A stretch of 64,000 nt of DNA from Halomontanus rarus (lineage in GTDB: Archaea > Halobacteriota > Halobacteria > Halobacteriales > Natrialbaceae), in assembly GCF_029338335.1 (NCBI RefSeq), contig NZ_CP119797.1. The stretch is one strand, 5' to 3'. The notes under the pieces were generated by a model that had not been told where the DNA came from, made no database searches, and saw only the letters and a list, made by a program, of their open reading frames with translations. Numbering within the stretch: the stretch's first letter is position 1; each line of letters begins with the position of its first letter. The position numbers and the translations under genes are program-made. Positions 46,276 to 55,499 of this stretch are shown piece after piece.

Positions 46276-46575
46276 ATGTTTGATGCATCGCTGCAGACGG
46301 CGAGCATCCTTTTCGCCATCATCGGCGGAACGGCAGCTGGTGTCCTGTCTTTCCTCCTCTGGAACGTTCTCCGTGAAACGCCGTTCGGGACGGTGGTCGC
46401 GCTCCTCTCCTTGACGCTGTCGGGGGTGACCCTCTATCACGTCGCCCTGTTCGTCGGTGGCGAGTCGGTATTCCTCGATACGCTTCGGAGTGCGATGCAC
46501 ACCATCGTCGCGATCTTTCTCTGGTTGGTGATCGCGACGAACGAGCAAATTCAACAGACCGTTACGAGGAGGTGA
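46276..46575 (+). CDS. Small three-helix membrane protein
   Basis: A 99-residue membrane protein with three predicted helices (about 8-30, 40-60, 70-90) and a basic C terminus. I do not recognise a family. It lies six base pairs before a membrane-anchored winged-helix protein on the same strand and is probably its partner (operon). Confidence 0.7.
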   Translation: MFDASLQTASILFAIIGGTAAGVLSFLLWNVLRETPFGTVVALLSLTLSGVTLYHVALFVGGESVFLDTLRSAMHTIVAIFLWLVIATNEQIQQTVTRR

Positions 46576-46581
46576 CGAGAA

Positions 46582-47172
46582 ATGCCCGACATTCCCCCGT
46601 TCGTCGTATACAATCTCGCGATAGGAGCTGTTACCGGTGTCGGATTACTGTACTACCTCTTTTTCAGACCGACCGTCGTCGACTACCACCGCTATCTGCT
46701 GGTGACGGTCTCGGGACTACTGCTGTTCCTCGTCGGTGGGCCGCTGACGGAACTGTTGGTCCCGACAGTGGTACACTGGGTACACGGCATCGCATCGGTG
46801 CTCGTCGTGATCGGTCTGTACAGTCCGGTGAAGAGCGAACTGCGTCAGGAAGCGTGGGCCGACATACTCCTCCGGAATCCGGAACGGGTTCGGCAGTCGA
46901 ACGAGTGGATGCTCCCCGTCGACGACGAGATTCTCGGCCTCTTCCACTCGAAAGAACTCGTTCTGACACCCGCTATCATCGCCTACAATATCGACTACAG
47001 TCGCGAGGAAGTAAACCGTCGGTTAGTCGAACTCGAGTCTCGAGGCTTCGTCGCGAAGGTCGAGCGCGGAAAGTATCGCATAACGAGCCTCGGAAACCAG
47101 TACGTAGAGGGAGGGATTCCGCACGAAGGTCTCGGTAGCCTGCGATACCTCTGGGAACACCGATCCAATTAG
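46582..47172 (+). CDS. Membrane-anchored winged-helix protein
   Basis: A 196-residue protein with N-terminal helices (residues 5-75, three membrane segments) and a C-terminal winged-helix domain (about 105-185; LVLTPAIIAYNIDYSREEVN, LVELESRGFVAKVERGKYRI). Membrane-bound transcription factors of this type would sense envelope or redox state. It is coupled to the preceding membrane protein gene. The target genes are unknown; the adjacent convergent TauE gene is a candidate. Confidence 0.75.
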   Translation: MPDIPPFVVYNLAIGAVTGVGLLYYLFFRPTVVDYHRYLLVTVSGLLLFLVGGPLTELLVPTVVHWVHGIASVLVVIGLYSPVKSELRQEAWADILLRNPERVRQSNEWMLPVDDEILGLFHSKELVLTPAIIAYNIDYSREEVNRRLVELESRGFVAKVERGKYRITSLGNQYVEGGIPHEGLGSLRYLWEHRSN

Positions 47173-47205
47173 CACCGGGACGGTATCCGCTCACCGCTAC
47201 AATTC

Positions 47206-48201
47206 CTACATCGTCGCCGAGGACCGTTCGTTACGGATGTTTCGCAGCCCGAGATAGAGAATTATCACACTCATCACCAATGCCCCGCCGAGAAGAAGCG
47301 TCAAGCTAAGCGTATGCAGTAGTTCGATGTCGTAGGTGTGGCTGATCGTCTTCCCCGCTACTGAGAGGCTGCCGATGAGCAACATCACGCCGAACGTCGT
47401 TCTGAGTGCCGTGTCGTCGAGATGATCCGTGAGTACGGCGCCGATACGAGTGCCGACGGTGCTGCCGACGAGCAAGGGAAGCAACATAGCGACGTGGATC
47501 GCTCCTCGCCGTCCGTACGTAACGGTCCCGTAGGCACTGGAGACAGTGATTTGAAAGATGTCCGTTCCGACGGCGACAGCACCCGGCACCGTCAACCCGT
47601 ACATGAGAGCGGGGACCATCAAGAACCCGCCACCGACGCCGAGAAATCCGGAGAGGAGTCCGATTATCATTGCGATCGAGAGCACGACCCATATCGAGAT
47701 TTCGCCGTGTTCTCCGGTGGAAATCGTCGGCGGGAGACGAACGTGCTCGAGATGAACGGAAAGAGCGGGCCGACCACCGACAGTTTCGCCGTCCTCGATC
47801 GACGGGTGTCGCCCGTCGTAGATGACGAACAGGCCGACTGCCCCGAGGAGTACGACGTAGAGAAGACTGACGACGAGATCCGCGAGTCCAACGTCCATCA
47901 GCACCAGCAGCGTTTGTTTCCCGATTTCGATGCCGACGGTCATCCCCATAATCAGCAACACACCGAGTCGATAATCGATGTGACCGAGATCGCGATGGGT
48001 CGCCGTCGCGACGAGTGACGTCCAGAACACGAACGCGAGTCCGGTCCCGACGGCAGTCGGGGCGGAGTGTCCGAGAACCAGCAGCGCAGGGGTGACGAAG
48101 AAACTTCCGCCCATCCCGAAAAACCCGAAGAGAATACCGACAGTCAGGCCAAACGTGACGAACAGGATGGCCAGCGGGATACTCACTTCGAAAAGGCTCA
48201 T
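47206..48201 (-). CDS. TauE/SafE-family sulfite/anion exporter (1 of 2)
   Basis: A 331-residue membrane protein with two repeats of the TauE signature (GILFGFFGMGGSFFVTPALL and GLLSGFLGVGGGFLMVPAL). It probably exports sulfite, sulfoacetate or similar anions. The start at 48201 is chosen at the hydrophobic fold. It resembles the copy at 56853-57890 closely in layout. It converges with the winged-helix gene. Confidence 0.85.
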   Translation of the reverse strand: MSLFEVSIPLAILFVTFGLTVGILFGFFGMGGSFFVTPALLVLGHSAPTAVGTGLAFVFWTSLVATATHRDLGHIDYRLGVLLIMGMTVGIEIGKQTLLVLMDVGLADLVVSLLYVVLLGAVGLFVIYDGRHPSIEDGETVGGRPALSVHLEHVRLPPTISTGEHGEISIWVVLSIAMIIGLLSGFLGVGGGFLMVPALMYGLTVPGAVAVGTDIFQITVSSAYGTVTYGRRGAIHVAMLLPLLVGSTVGTRIGAVLTDHLDDTALRTTFGVMLLIGSLSVAGKTISHTYDIELLHTLSLTLLLGGALVMSVIILYLGLRNIRNERSSATM

Positions 48202-48309
48202 ACGGTCACCGACGGGCGCAGACACAACAGTTGTTTCTCCTCGTCAGGCGAGGTGTCCGTGAGCGCGACGCGAACCGGACCGCTCGATTTTTCGGGTGCT
48301 CGAGCAGCG

Positions 48310-50382
48310 TCATGACACGCGGAATTCTGGACGGTCATCGCTGCGGCCGCCGCTCGACAGGTACAGGATAACGAAGTCACCCCTCGTGAGCGTCGGAAGA
48401 CGCCCGGACAGTTCCTGGAGCTCCGGTTGCCAGCCGACGGTATTTCGGCGCGCACTCGCACAAATAACGAGGTCGTCGATCGTCACGGATTCGGAAAGGA
48501 ACGAAACCAATCGGTCCCAGGTATCGATTCGCTCCATCCGAATGGGAACGTCCGATTCACCGTTCTTAAACAGTTGCTCGTACTGGTCTACGGTTCCGTC
48601 GACGACGAATCCCTGTACCGGCGCTCCGGTACCTGCTGCGATTCGGTGGATCGTCCGTACGACCTCGTGAAAGTTCGGATCGTGCGCGAGCCTCGGTGGC
48701 AACACGACGACGATCCGCGAGACGGTATTGAGCGGTTCCCGGATACGTGAAACGAGGACGAACTGATCGGTCCACGTGAGGACCTGGCGGATAGTATGGC
48801 TGAAGAGGGGTTGTCTGGGGAGGTGCATTCCGTCCCAGTCGAGCAGGATCGTCGTGACTCGATTTTCGACGGCTGCGCGAACGATCCCGGAGGCGATGTT
48901 GTGATCGACGCGTGTGTGAAACGACACTGGGACTTCTGCACCGGCTGCGTACTCTTCAGTGTGTGCGATCGCTGCGTCAGCGGCGGCGATCTCTCGTTCC
49001 GTTTCCGGGCCGGGCGAAACGACGGTCAACGTGTGCAACGGTTCCTCGAACCGTTCCTCTCTGATGGCCAATGCTAAATCGAGTAACGATTCGTGATACT
49101 TCACCAGCGTCTCGTGATGTTCCGGAACCGGCGAAAATGGAACGAGAATTCGCTGGCGGGCGGCGGTCGACGGACGGTCGTCTCGCTCATCGACGGCTGC
49201 GACCGCACGACCGTACCTTTCGACGACGATCGGACTGACGAGACTGACGACGAGAATCAGCAACACTGCCCCGTTGATCATCGCCGTATCGAATCCGGGT
49301 ACGCCGGCGTCAAACGCGATGAGAACGATCGCGAGCGCTTCGGCCTGTCCGATCGAGAGTCCAAACACGCTGAAGATCTGGTCGTCAGCGTACCCGAACA
49401 GCAGGCCCGTCGCCCAGGCGGCCGCGAATTTCGTCACGAGCGTCAGGCCGACGAGCGATACGGCGATCAGTATCGACTCGCGGCCCCCGACGATCACGGT
49501 TACGTCGACGAGCAAGCCGATCGAGAGGAAGAAGAAGGGGATGAACAGCGCGTTGCCGACGAACTGAATCCGATTCATCAACGGGCTTCGATCGGGGATG
49601 AGACGGTTGAGCGCGAGACCTGCCACGAGCGCCCCGATTATCGGTTCGACGCCAACGACTTCGGCGAAAAACGCTGCGACGAAGAGGGCAGCCATAACGA
49701 ACAGGAACTCGAAGTAACTCTCTTCGGCGAGACTTCGGAAGAACCGGCGACCGAGCCACGGGACGAGGTACCAGATGCCGGCGAATAGCAGCGTCATTCC
49801 GGCGACGATTTCGACCCAGAACTGCCAGTCGAGGGACGCTTCCGTCGAAGCGACGACGATGACGAGGACGATCAGTGCGAGCACATCTGCGAGAACGGTA
49901 CCGCCGATGGTCGCCGTGATGGCGTCGTTTCTGACGATCCCGAGTTGATGGGCGACGGGATACGCGAGGAGCGTATGCGAGGCGAAGATCGCGGCAAACA
50001 ACGACGCCGTTGGAAGCGAGAACCCGAGTACCCACATCCCGAAGAGCGTCCCGACGCCCTGTGGAACGAGAAACGAAAGGATGCCGAAGACGACGCTCTG
50101 ATCGATATTTTCGAAGAACCTGTGGAGATCGATCTCGACACCGGCGAGGAACATCAGATAGATTAGCCCGACGTCGCCGAGGAGGACGATCGCATCGCTT
50201 CGTTCGAGGATCCCGGCTGCGTTCGGTCCGATCGCGGTTCCGACGAGAATGATCCCGATGATGCCGGGTAACCGATGTCGCTCCAGGAGGAGCGGAGCGA
50301 CGAGAAAGACGACCATCGCCACTGCGAAGATCGACACGGGGTCTTCGACTGGTATAGAAATGACCACAGTCGGTTGTAACAC
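48310..50382 (-). CDS. CPA2-family cation/proton antiporter with Usp-like C-terminal domain
   Basis: A 690-residue protein. Residues 1-400 form a KefB/NapA-like antiporter with about twelve helices (GTAIGPNAAG and a family-typical MFLAGVEID loop). Residues 430-690 are a soluble domain with UspA-like elements (RQRILVPFSPVPEH, VTTILLDWDG). It likely regulates Na+ or K+/H+ exchange, with the cytosolic part sensing nucleotide. It is on the minus strand after the TauE gene. Confidence 0.85.
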   Translation of the reverse strand: MLQPTVVISIPVEDPVSIFAVAMVVFLVAPLLLERHRLPGIIGIILVGTAIGPNAAGILERSDAIVLLGDVGLIYLMFLAGVEIDLHRFFENIDQSVVFGILSFLVPQGVGTLFGMWVLGFSLPTASLFAAIFASHTLLAYPVAHQLGIVRNDAITATIGGTVLADVLALIVLVIVVASTEASLDWQFWVEIVAGMTLLFAGIWYLVPWLGRRFFRSLAEESYFEFLFVMAALFVAAFFAEVVGVEPIIGALVAGLALNRLIPDRSPLMNRIQFVGNALFIPFFFLSIGLLVDVTVIVGGRESILIAVSLVGLTLVTKFAAAWATGLLFGYADDQIFSVFGLSIGQAEALAIVLIAFDAGVPGFDTAMINGAVLLILVVSLVSPIVVERYGRAVAAVDERDDRPSTAARQRILVPFSPVPEHHETLVKYHESLLDLALAIREERFEEPLHTLTVVSPGPETEREIAAADAAIAHTEEYAAGAEVPVSFHTRVDHNIASGIVRAAVENRVTTILLDWDGMHLPRQPLFSHTIRQVLTWTDQFVLVSRIREPLNTVSRIVVVLPPRLAHDPNFHEVVRTIHRIAAGTGAPVQGFVVDGTVDQYEQLFKNGESDVPIRMERIDTWDRLVSFLSESVTIDDLVICASARRNTVGWQPELQELSGRLPTLTRGDFVILYLSSGGRSDDRPEFRVS

Positions 50383-50608
50383 CTCGACTACAATATATCG
50401 TCACGCGGCGATTCGGATATCACACTACGTTATGAGTGTCTCTCCGGCAATCGAGAACGATCCGATCAATTCTCGTCGTTCGGCAGAACGAGAGTTAGAT
50501 TCCCCGCCCCGTCCCATGATAGGATCGGGGACATGAACCGGAGAACCAGCAATAAGAGTACGCTTAGAGTCAGCTTTTCATTCGTTTCTGCCCGTTTTAA
50601 GCCTGTTC

Positions 50609-51271
50609 TCAATGATCGTGATCGTCGTCGTTGTCGTGTTCGTCTTCACCACTACGATGGTCGTCAAGTACACCCCTCACTGTGTCGTTCAGGTCTGTGA
50701 GTTTTTTACGAACGATCTCGGACTTCTCCGAAGGCAGTTCCTCCAGTGCAGGTCGGGTATCTGGGTCAGGCTGGCCGACGATGACACTCCCGGTCATTCC
50801 ACCCGTCTCGTGGGGGGTGCAGTAGTAATGATACACTCCCTCAGTTTCGAACGGGTGATCGAAGGTCGTTTCCTGTTCCGAAAGAACACCGCTATCCCAC
50901 GTAGCGGCCTCGTCAGGGACGAGCTGCGGTTCGTCGTTAGCCGGATGATCGGCAGTCGTGGAGTGACTGTCGCTCTCGTTAATCCAGTTGACCCTTCCTC
51001 CTTTCTCGACCCAAACGACGTGCGGTTCGAAGTGATTTCCCGAATCGGTAGTGGTCATCGTCACTTCGGCTTCTATCGACGGACTGTCGAGTCCCTCATC
51101 GTGGCTTCCATGGCTTTGCGTGTCCTCATCGTGAGAATCGTTGTGACCGCCCTCCTCGTCTTGATTGCTGTTTCCCTCTGGCTGGTCACTCTCGGTCAGA
51201 CAACCAGCGAGTCAGGCGATTGCACTGCTAGTGATACCAAGCACAGTTCGTCGAGATGTATGGTCACTCAT
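50609..51271 (-). pseudogene. Halocyanin-like copper lipoprotein broken by an in-frame TGA
   Basis: Reading from 51271 the gene starts as a normal Tat lipoprotein (SRRTVLG motif, residues 6-12), but codon 20 (51214-51212) is TGA. Directly after it the frame continues with LAGC, the lipobox. A His-rich acidic linker and an intact cupredoxin fold with copper ligands (HSTTADH, YYCTPHETGGM) follow, ending DDDHDH. So a single nonsense codon separates signal from mature domain. A start at the GTG at 51064 would give only the cytosolic copper domain. Sequencing error is possible. Confidence 0.8.
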
Positions 51272-51481
51272 CGTTTTCGCCAAAATAGCGATACCCTTCT
51301 CTACTTTATTTACCAAGTATGTACTATCATTCAAAATAATATAAATCAGCTACGTCTCTACCATTCAGACTTTTCTGAGCGGACAAATTCGATACCGGCC
51401 TCTGAGCGCAGCTCGTAACACCAGTACTGACCGTTATTCTGCGACCATACGGTTAAGTCGGCTCAAGTAGTAATGTTCTAT

Positions 51482-51898
51482 ATGGGGTATACTATACAAA
51501 CATCTGTGTCCGGGGAGTTCGACGAGATCGTCGATGTGACGATCGCTGCCCTCGAAGACGAAGGATTCGGCGTTCTCTGCGACATCGACGTCCAGGCAAC
51601 GCTCGAGGAAAAGCTTGGAGAGAACTTCCAGCGATACAGAATTCTGGGTGCGTGCAACCCGGCGCTCGCACACGAGGGAATGGGCGAAGAGATCGAACTC
51701 GGTGCACTCCTCCCGTGTAACGTCATCGTCTACGAAACTGACGACGGAGACGTCGTGGTGAGTGCGGTCGATCCGCAGCAACTCGTCGGTATCGCCGACA
51801 ACGAGGCGCTCGATTCTATCGCAACCGAAGTCTCCGATCGGTTCGAGCGCACGCTATCGGCCGTCGACGACGAATTCGCAGCCGCGTCGGAGGCCTGA
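51482..51898 (+). CDS. DUF302 protein (1 of 2)
   Basis: A 138-residue DUF302 protein: MGYTIQTSVSGEFDEIVD opening, VTIAALEDEGFGVLCDID, the Cys in ILGACNPALAH and the LLPCNVIVYE strand. DUF302 proteins are small alpha/beta proteins often near metal or sulfur genes; function unknown. The start at 51482 is preferred; 51473 adds three residues. A TATA-like element lies about 30 bp upstream. A second family member is at 60952-61392. Confidence 0.82.
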   Translation: MGYTIQTSVSGEFDEIVDVTIAALEDEGFGVLCDIDVQATLEEKLGENFQRYRILGACNPALAHEGMGEEIELGALLPCNVIVYETDDGDVVVSAVDPQQLVGIADNEALDSIATEVSDRFERTLSAVDDEFAAASEA

Positions 51899-51904
51899 TT
51901 ATCG

Positions 51905-52258
51905 ATGTCGTCCAGAAATCAGCTCGATACCACGACGCTCGTCCTCCTGCTCCTCGGAGCGATCATCGTACTGCCGATGCTCACGATGGGGTTCGGATTC
52001 AGAGGGATGATGGGATACGGCGGAATGATGGGCTGGAACGGAGCTACCGGCGGATGGTGGCCGCTCGTCGGGATGCTCGTCCCAATCGTCTTCCTCCTCG
52101 TTCTCCTCGGCGGTGGATACCTCGTCTTCCAGCGTGTGACGGAAAATCAGACGTCTCGAGAGCCGGCCATGGAGGAACTCCGTCGGGCGTACGCTCGCGG
52201 TGACCTCTCCGACGAAGAGTTCGAAACTCGCCGAGACAAGCTCGAACGCTCGGAATGA
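51905..52258 (+). CDS. SHOCT-domain membrane protein (2 of 2)
   Basis: A 117-residue protein with the same architecture as the one at 41151: hydrophobic helix, Met/Gly-rich loop (FRGMMGYGGMMGWNG), second helix, SHOCT tail (MEELRRAYARGDLSDEEFETRRDKLE). It starts 7 bp after the DUF302 gene, so they form a two-gene operon. Function unknown; Met-rich loops may bind copper. Confidence 0.75.
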   Translation: MSSRNQLDTTTLVLLLLGAIIVLPMLTMGFGFRGMMGYGGMMGWNGATGGWWPLVGMLVPIVFLLVLLGGGYLVFQRVTENQTSREPAMEELRRAYARGDLSDEEFETRRDKLERSE

Positions 52259-52364
52259 ATGTTAACGACAATCTCGTTGATCTCGTCGACGTCCGTTACT
52301 CCGCCGGATTCGTCGTCACCATCTGCTCGCTGTACACTGACGGAAAACGCGGTTTTACGGGAAT

Positions 52365-52790
52365 TGAGGAGAAAGCCCCGTGATTTAGCGCGGGGATGAA
52401 TCCGACCACGGGACGACACCCACGAGTCTTATTATACTTGAAAGAACGTCATGTAACAAGCACATCAGACGAAAAGTGGAGTTGGATTGGGGTCTCCAGC
52501 AACAAAACGCAACCCTGCGTCGGATGTTCTACTCAACCAGCGCGGTTGAGTCGGGTCGATGGCACGGCCTGTGAGGTACAAGCGGATACCCAAGTACACC
52601 ACGCCTCTTTCGAGGCCCGACGCACGACTCACGAACCACAGCCGAGACCCCGATGGTCTCGGTCTGGGTGCCTTCGGGGACGCACGAACGGCGTGCTGTC
52701 CCACGAAGGAATCCTCGTTCTCGAAAACGCGACAGTGCAACGAGACGCGACGCGTCTCGTCATGCCCCTTCAGGGCGGGGAGGATGTCAA
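52365..52790 (+). mobile_element. Remnant of IS200/IS605-type (TnpB) element ends
   Basis: GAATTGAGGAGAAAGCCCCG begins a segment with a 7-bp stem (52376-52382 pairs with 52389-52395, loop ATTTAG), the form of haloarchaeal TnpB guide-RNA scaffolds. A second hairpin region ends at GGCGGGGAGGATGTCAA (52774-52790), also typical of TnpB right ends. A perfect stem (CGAGACGCG A CGCGTCTCG) lies at 52741-52759. No intact transposase or TnpB gene lies between. Interpretation from general recall, moderate confidence. The rest of the gap, up to 52925, holds nothing recognisable. Confidence 0.45.
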
Positions 52791-52925
52791 AAAGCTTTGT
52801 ATCACCCCGGCTGGATCGCGTTCGCCAACGTGTTTTGCACCGAACCACAGCATAAAGCAGCCGGCAGTACGGTTGCAAGTCGAACAATTATCCTTGGAAT
52901 GCTAATTAGTACCTCACACACGTCT

Positions 52926-53249
52926 ATGACTACCGAAAAACCTCGCCCCACCCAGGATGAAATCGAGAATCGAATTCAACAGGTCGGGAGCTACTCCCGC
53001 GCAGTTCGTGCCGGGTACCTCGTCATTCTGATCGCGTTCCTCCTGGCGGTCGGGGGTGTGCTTCCGGCGAATCTCGATAGCACCTCTCAGGCGATCGAAT
53101 CGATACTCCTCCCGCTCATTTTCGTCGGTTTGGGGCTGATATTGTACGGTATCGGGATGCATCTGCATCTCATGCATCTGAATCTCGTCCGCCAACTGCA
53201 GCCGAGCGCTGCCGACGACCCACGATCAACCCGCGGGGATTCCGAATAA
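52926..53249 (+). CDS. Two-helix membrane protein, unknown function
   Basis: A 107-residue protein with an N-terminal charged part (EKPRPTQDEIENRIQQ), two membrane helices (about 35-55 and 65-88) and a His/Leu-rich turn (MHLHLMHLN). The start MTTEKPRP at 52926 follows a gap after TnpB-like remnants. I do not recognise a family. Confidence 0.6.
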   Translation: MTTEKPRPTQDEIENRIQQVGSYSRAVRAGYLVILIAFLLAVGGVLPANLDSTSQAIESILLPLIFVGLGLILYGIGMHLHLMHLNLVRQLQPSAADDPRSTRGDSE

Positions 53250-53372
53250 CTCGAACAGACACCTGATAGCGGTTCTGATCACGATAATCCGCCGATGGTG
53301 GCGTGTACAGCGTTTTGCAATTGATCGTATCCGGAACCCCACTCAGACCAGCACCGCGTGTGCGCGTACAGC

Positions 53373-54692
53373 CTACCGTTGTTCGACGATCTTGACCAGA
53401 TAGTATCCCCAGAGCGCTAAGAGGGCCGTGAATCCCGAGCCGTGCAGTAGTACCGACCACGATTGGTCCTGATAGAAGAAGCCGATCCCCACGGCGAGTA
53501 CCGCGAGGTTCCAGACGAGGACGGCCCGTGGGCCGACGACCGACGAAAGGTTCGCTGCGGGGACGAGTCCGTCGACGTGACCGCCACCGTCGTCATCACG
53601 GGCGGTTCCGGGCGTCCACTCGAGGGTGCGGGCAACGAGTAACGAGCCCGCGAGCGCGATCGGGAGCGCCCACCCCATGAAGAAGAAGTGCAGCGCACCG
53701 GTCTCGATCCACGGCTCGGGGATTCCCAGCGGCACGCCGAACAGGATGAACGGTGCGAAGCCGGCCGGGCCGAGGATCCACAGCTGTGCGACGAGCACCG
53801 AGAGCGCCGTCCCGTTCGGCGTGCCGACTCGGTAGGTCCGGACGAGCGTGTAGACGTACAGGACGTAGCCGGCGGCGTACAGCACCAGTCCGATCGCAGT
53901 CACCGTCTTCCCCATGCCGAGTACCGGTCCGACGACGAGCGGGACGATACCGAGCGCGAAAAGCGGGAACGAGTAGCGTTTCAGGCGTTCACTGTACAGC
54001 TCCGCGTCCACGAGCTGTGGAAAGAGATCGTACAGCGTGCCGATCGCCGCGAGGCCCAGAAACCCCCACGCGTTAGCGTGGACGTGTGCCTCCCGGAGTC
54101 CGTACCAGCCGCCGGGGACGTCCCAGCCGTGGCTGTACAGTCCGAACGCGAACGTGAGTCCGATCAGATAGACGAACGGTGAGAGGAGGTAGAAGCCGAC
54201 GGTCGGGTCGCGCGCTCGCTCGCCCTCGCTTCTGCGTACCATCACGAGAACGACGGCGAACAGCCAGACCGTGAGAAGCCAAATCGTCCCGAGACCGACG
54301 TCGAACCACAGTAGCGTGCCGGAGGCGCGCCCGTACCAAGCGAGCAGTAAAGCACTGTTCAATCCGAGGGAGACCGCTCCAAGAGTCAGTGCCGACGGCC
54401 CCGGCCGCTCGAGTTTCCGCGCCGTCAGCTGTGGCAGCGTGCCGAAGAGCAACTGCGTGAACGCACCGATCGTGACGAAGTGGATGTGCGTCCACGTGAT
54501 CCACGACACCTGCGGGACGAGTTCGAACCCCTGAAGGCCCTGGTAGAGGGCGAGTGCGAAACCGACGAAGAGGAATGCGATGCCGCCGACGTGAAACGGC
54601 GTCAGAGAGAGGGTCGATCCGTCAGTCGTCCGCCGAGTGGGCCGGTGTTCAGAGTCGGACGGACGCGAGTTACGTGGATTCGTATCGGCCAT
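53373..54692 (-). CDS. Heme-copper-oxidase-like membrane protein (NorB/CcoN-type fold)
   Basis: A 439-residue protein with about twelve helices. His-containing motifs WTHIHFVTIGAFTQLLFG and EAHVHANAWGFLGLAAIG resemble the metal/heme ligands of the cbb3/NorB-type superfamily, but the usual pattern is incomplete and the protein lacks a clear catalytic His-His site for copper. It may be an oxygen/NO reductase relative or a NnrS-like protein in nitric-oxide metabolism. It shares its upstream region with the second HTH-10 regulator. Confidence 0.65.
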   Translation of the reverse strand: MADTNPRNSRPSDSEHRPTRRTTDGSTLSLTPFHVGGIAFLFVGFALALYQGLQGFELVPQVSWITWTHIHFVTIGAFTQLLFGTLPQLTARKLERPGPSALTLGAVSLGLNSALLLAWYGRASGTLLWFDVGLGTIWLLTVWLFAVVLVMVRRSEGERARDPTVGFYLLSPFVYLIGLTFAFGLYSHGWDVPGGWYGLREAHVHANAWGFLGLAAIGTLYDLFPQLVDAELYSERLKRYSFPLFALGIVPLVVGPVLGMGKTVTAIGLVLYAAGYVLYVYTLVRTYRVGTPNGTALSVLVAQLWILGPAGFAPFILFGVPLGIPEPWIETGALHFFFMGWALPIALAGSLLVARTLEWTPGTARDDDGGGHVDGLVPAANLSSVVGPRAVLVWNLAVLAVGIGFFYQDQSWSVLLHGSGFTALLALWGYYLVKIVEQR

Positions 54693-54747
54693 ACACGTTC
54701 GTTCGACCGGTCGCCGTGTATCGGTTATCGCGAATATCGCAGGGCGG

Positions 54748-54763
54748 TTCGAACATGTTCGAA
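54748..54763. promoter_or_regulatory. Perfect palindrome TTCGAACATGTTCGAA
   Basis: A 16-bp perfect palindrome containing CGAAC-AT-GTTCG. It lies 40 bp before the chosen start of the HTH-10 gene (54803) and within the divergent promoter of the heme-copper-like gene. It matches the palindromes at 10880 and 11457. Confidence 0.6.
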
Positions 54764-54802
54764 GTGCCTGCTACGGTGTTCGATCGCCAACCGACGACAC
54801 CG

Positions 54803-55459
54803 ATGCCACGGGCGAAACTCACCGTACAACTCCCCGAATCGCTCTGGATCCACGAGATTTCGACGTCCCACCCCGACACCACGTTTCGAGTCAGTTCGGT
54901 GCTGCCGAGATCGGACGTCACGATCGGTATCATCGAACTGGTGGCATCGAATCCGGTTCCGATACTCGCTGCTATCGACGGTGAGAGTGATATCCGGGAT
55001 CTCGAGTTACTCTGGAAACACGACGAGACGGCGCTCCTGCAGATCGAGGCATCGAACCCGTCGCTGCTCGTTCCCGTGCAGCAGGCCGGCGTTCCGATGG
55101 AGACGCCGTTCGCGGTCGAAGACGGCGTGGTGACCTGGGAACTGACGACGAGCGCGGACCGATTATCGACGCTCGGCGACGCGTTCGACGAGCACGGAAT
55201 CGAATACCGCATCGAGCACGTACACGCGGTCGACGCGAGGCGCGCGGAGGGTCTGTTGACGGATCGCCAGCTCGAGGTCTTCCTGACCGCTCTCGATGCG
55301 GGATACTACGACGTCCCCCGCGAAGCGACGCTGACGGACGTCGCGTCGGCACTCGGAGTAACCAAGTCCACCTGTAGCGACGTCCTGCACCGTGCCGAGA
55401 GTACGATCGCACACTGGTTCGCCGAGAAGCACGTCGACGCCCTCTCACGCGGCCGATAA
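54803..55459 (+). CDS. HTH-10 (Bat-type) transcriptional regulator (paralogue)
   Basis: A 218-residue regulator. N-terminal sensory part (MPRAKLTVQLPESLWIHEIS) aligns with that of the gene at 11470; the HTH_10 domain covers about residues 150-210 (LTDRQLEVF, GYYDVPREATLTDVA, VTKSTCSDVLHRAEST). The start at 54803 is preferred by this alignment; an ATG at 54755 would put the palindrome inside the gene. It probably regulates the adjacent heme-copper-like gene and its own expression. Confidence 0.82.
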   Translation: MPRAKLTVQLPESLWIHEISTSHPDTTFRVSSVLPRSDVTIGIIELVASNPVPILAAIDGESDIRDLELLWKHDETALLQIEASNPSLLVPVQQAGVPMETPFAVEDGVVTWELTTSADRLSTLGDAFDEHGIEYRIEHVHAVDARRAEGLLTDRQLEVFLTALDAGYYDVPREATLTDVASALGVTKSTCSDVLHRAESTIAHWFAEKHVDALSRGR

Positions 55460-55499
55460 GCGCTTTCGGCTCGATCGGACGAGTCCGGTTCGTCCGGTG

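Noticed and set aside
51212..51214. TGA as selenocysteine in the halocyanin
   Set aside because: The site is in a signal peptide, not an active site, and no selenoprotein machinery or SECIS-like hairpin was recognised; a nonsense mutation is simpler.
52559..52855. Protein-coding gene in the remnant region
   Set aside because: The frame has odd composition and no motif; it coincides with hairpins and element-end-like DNA.
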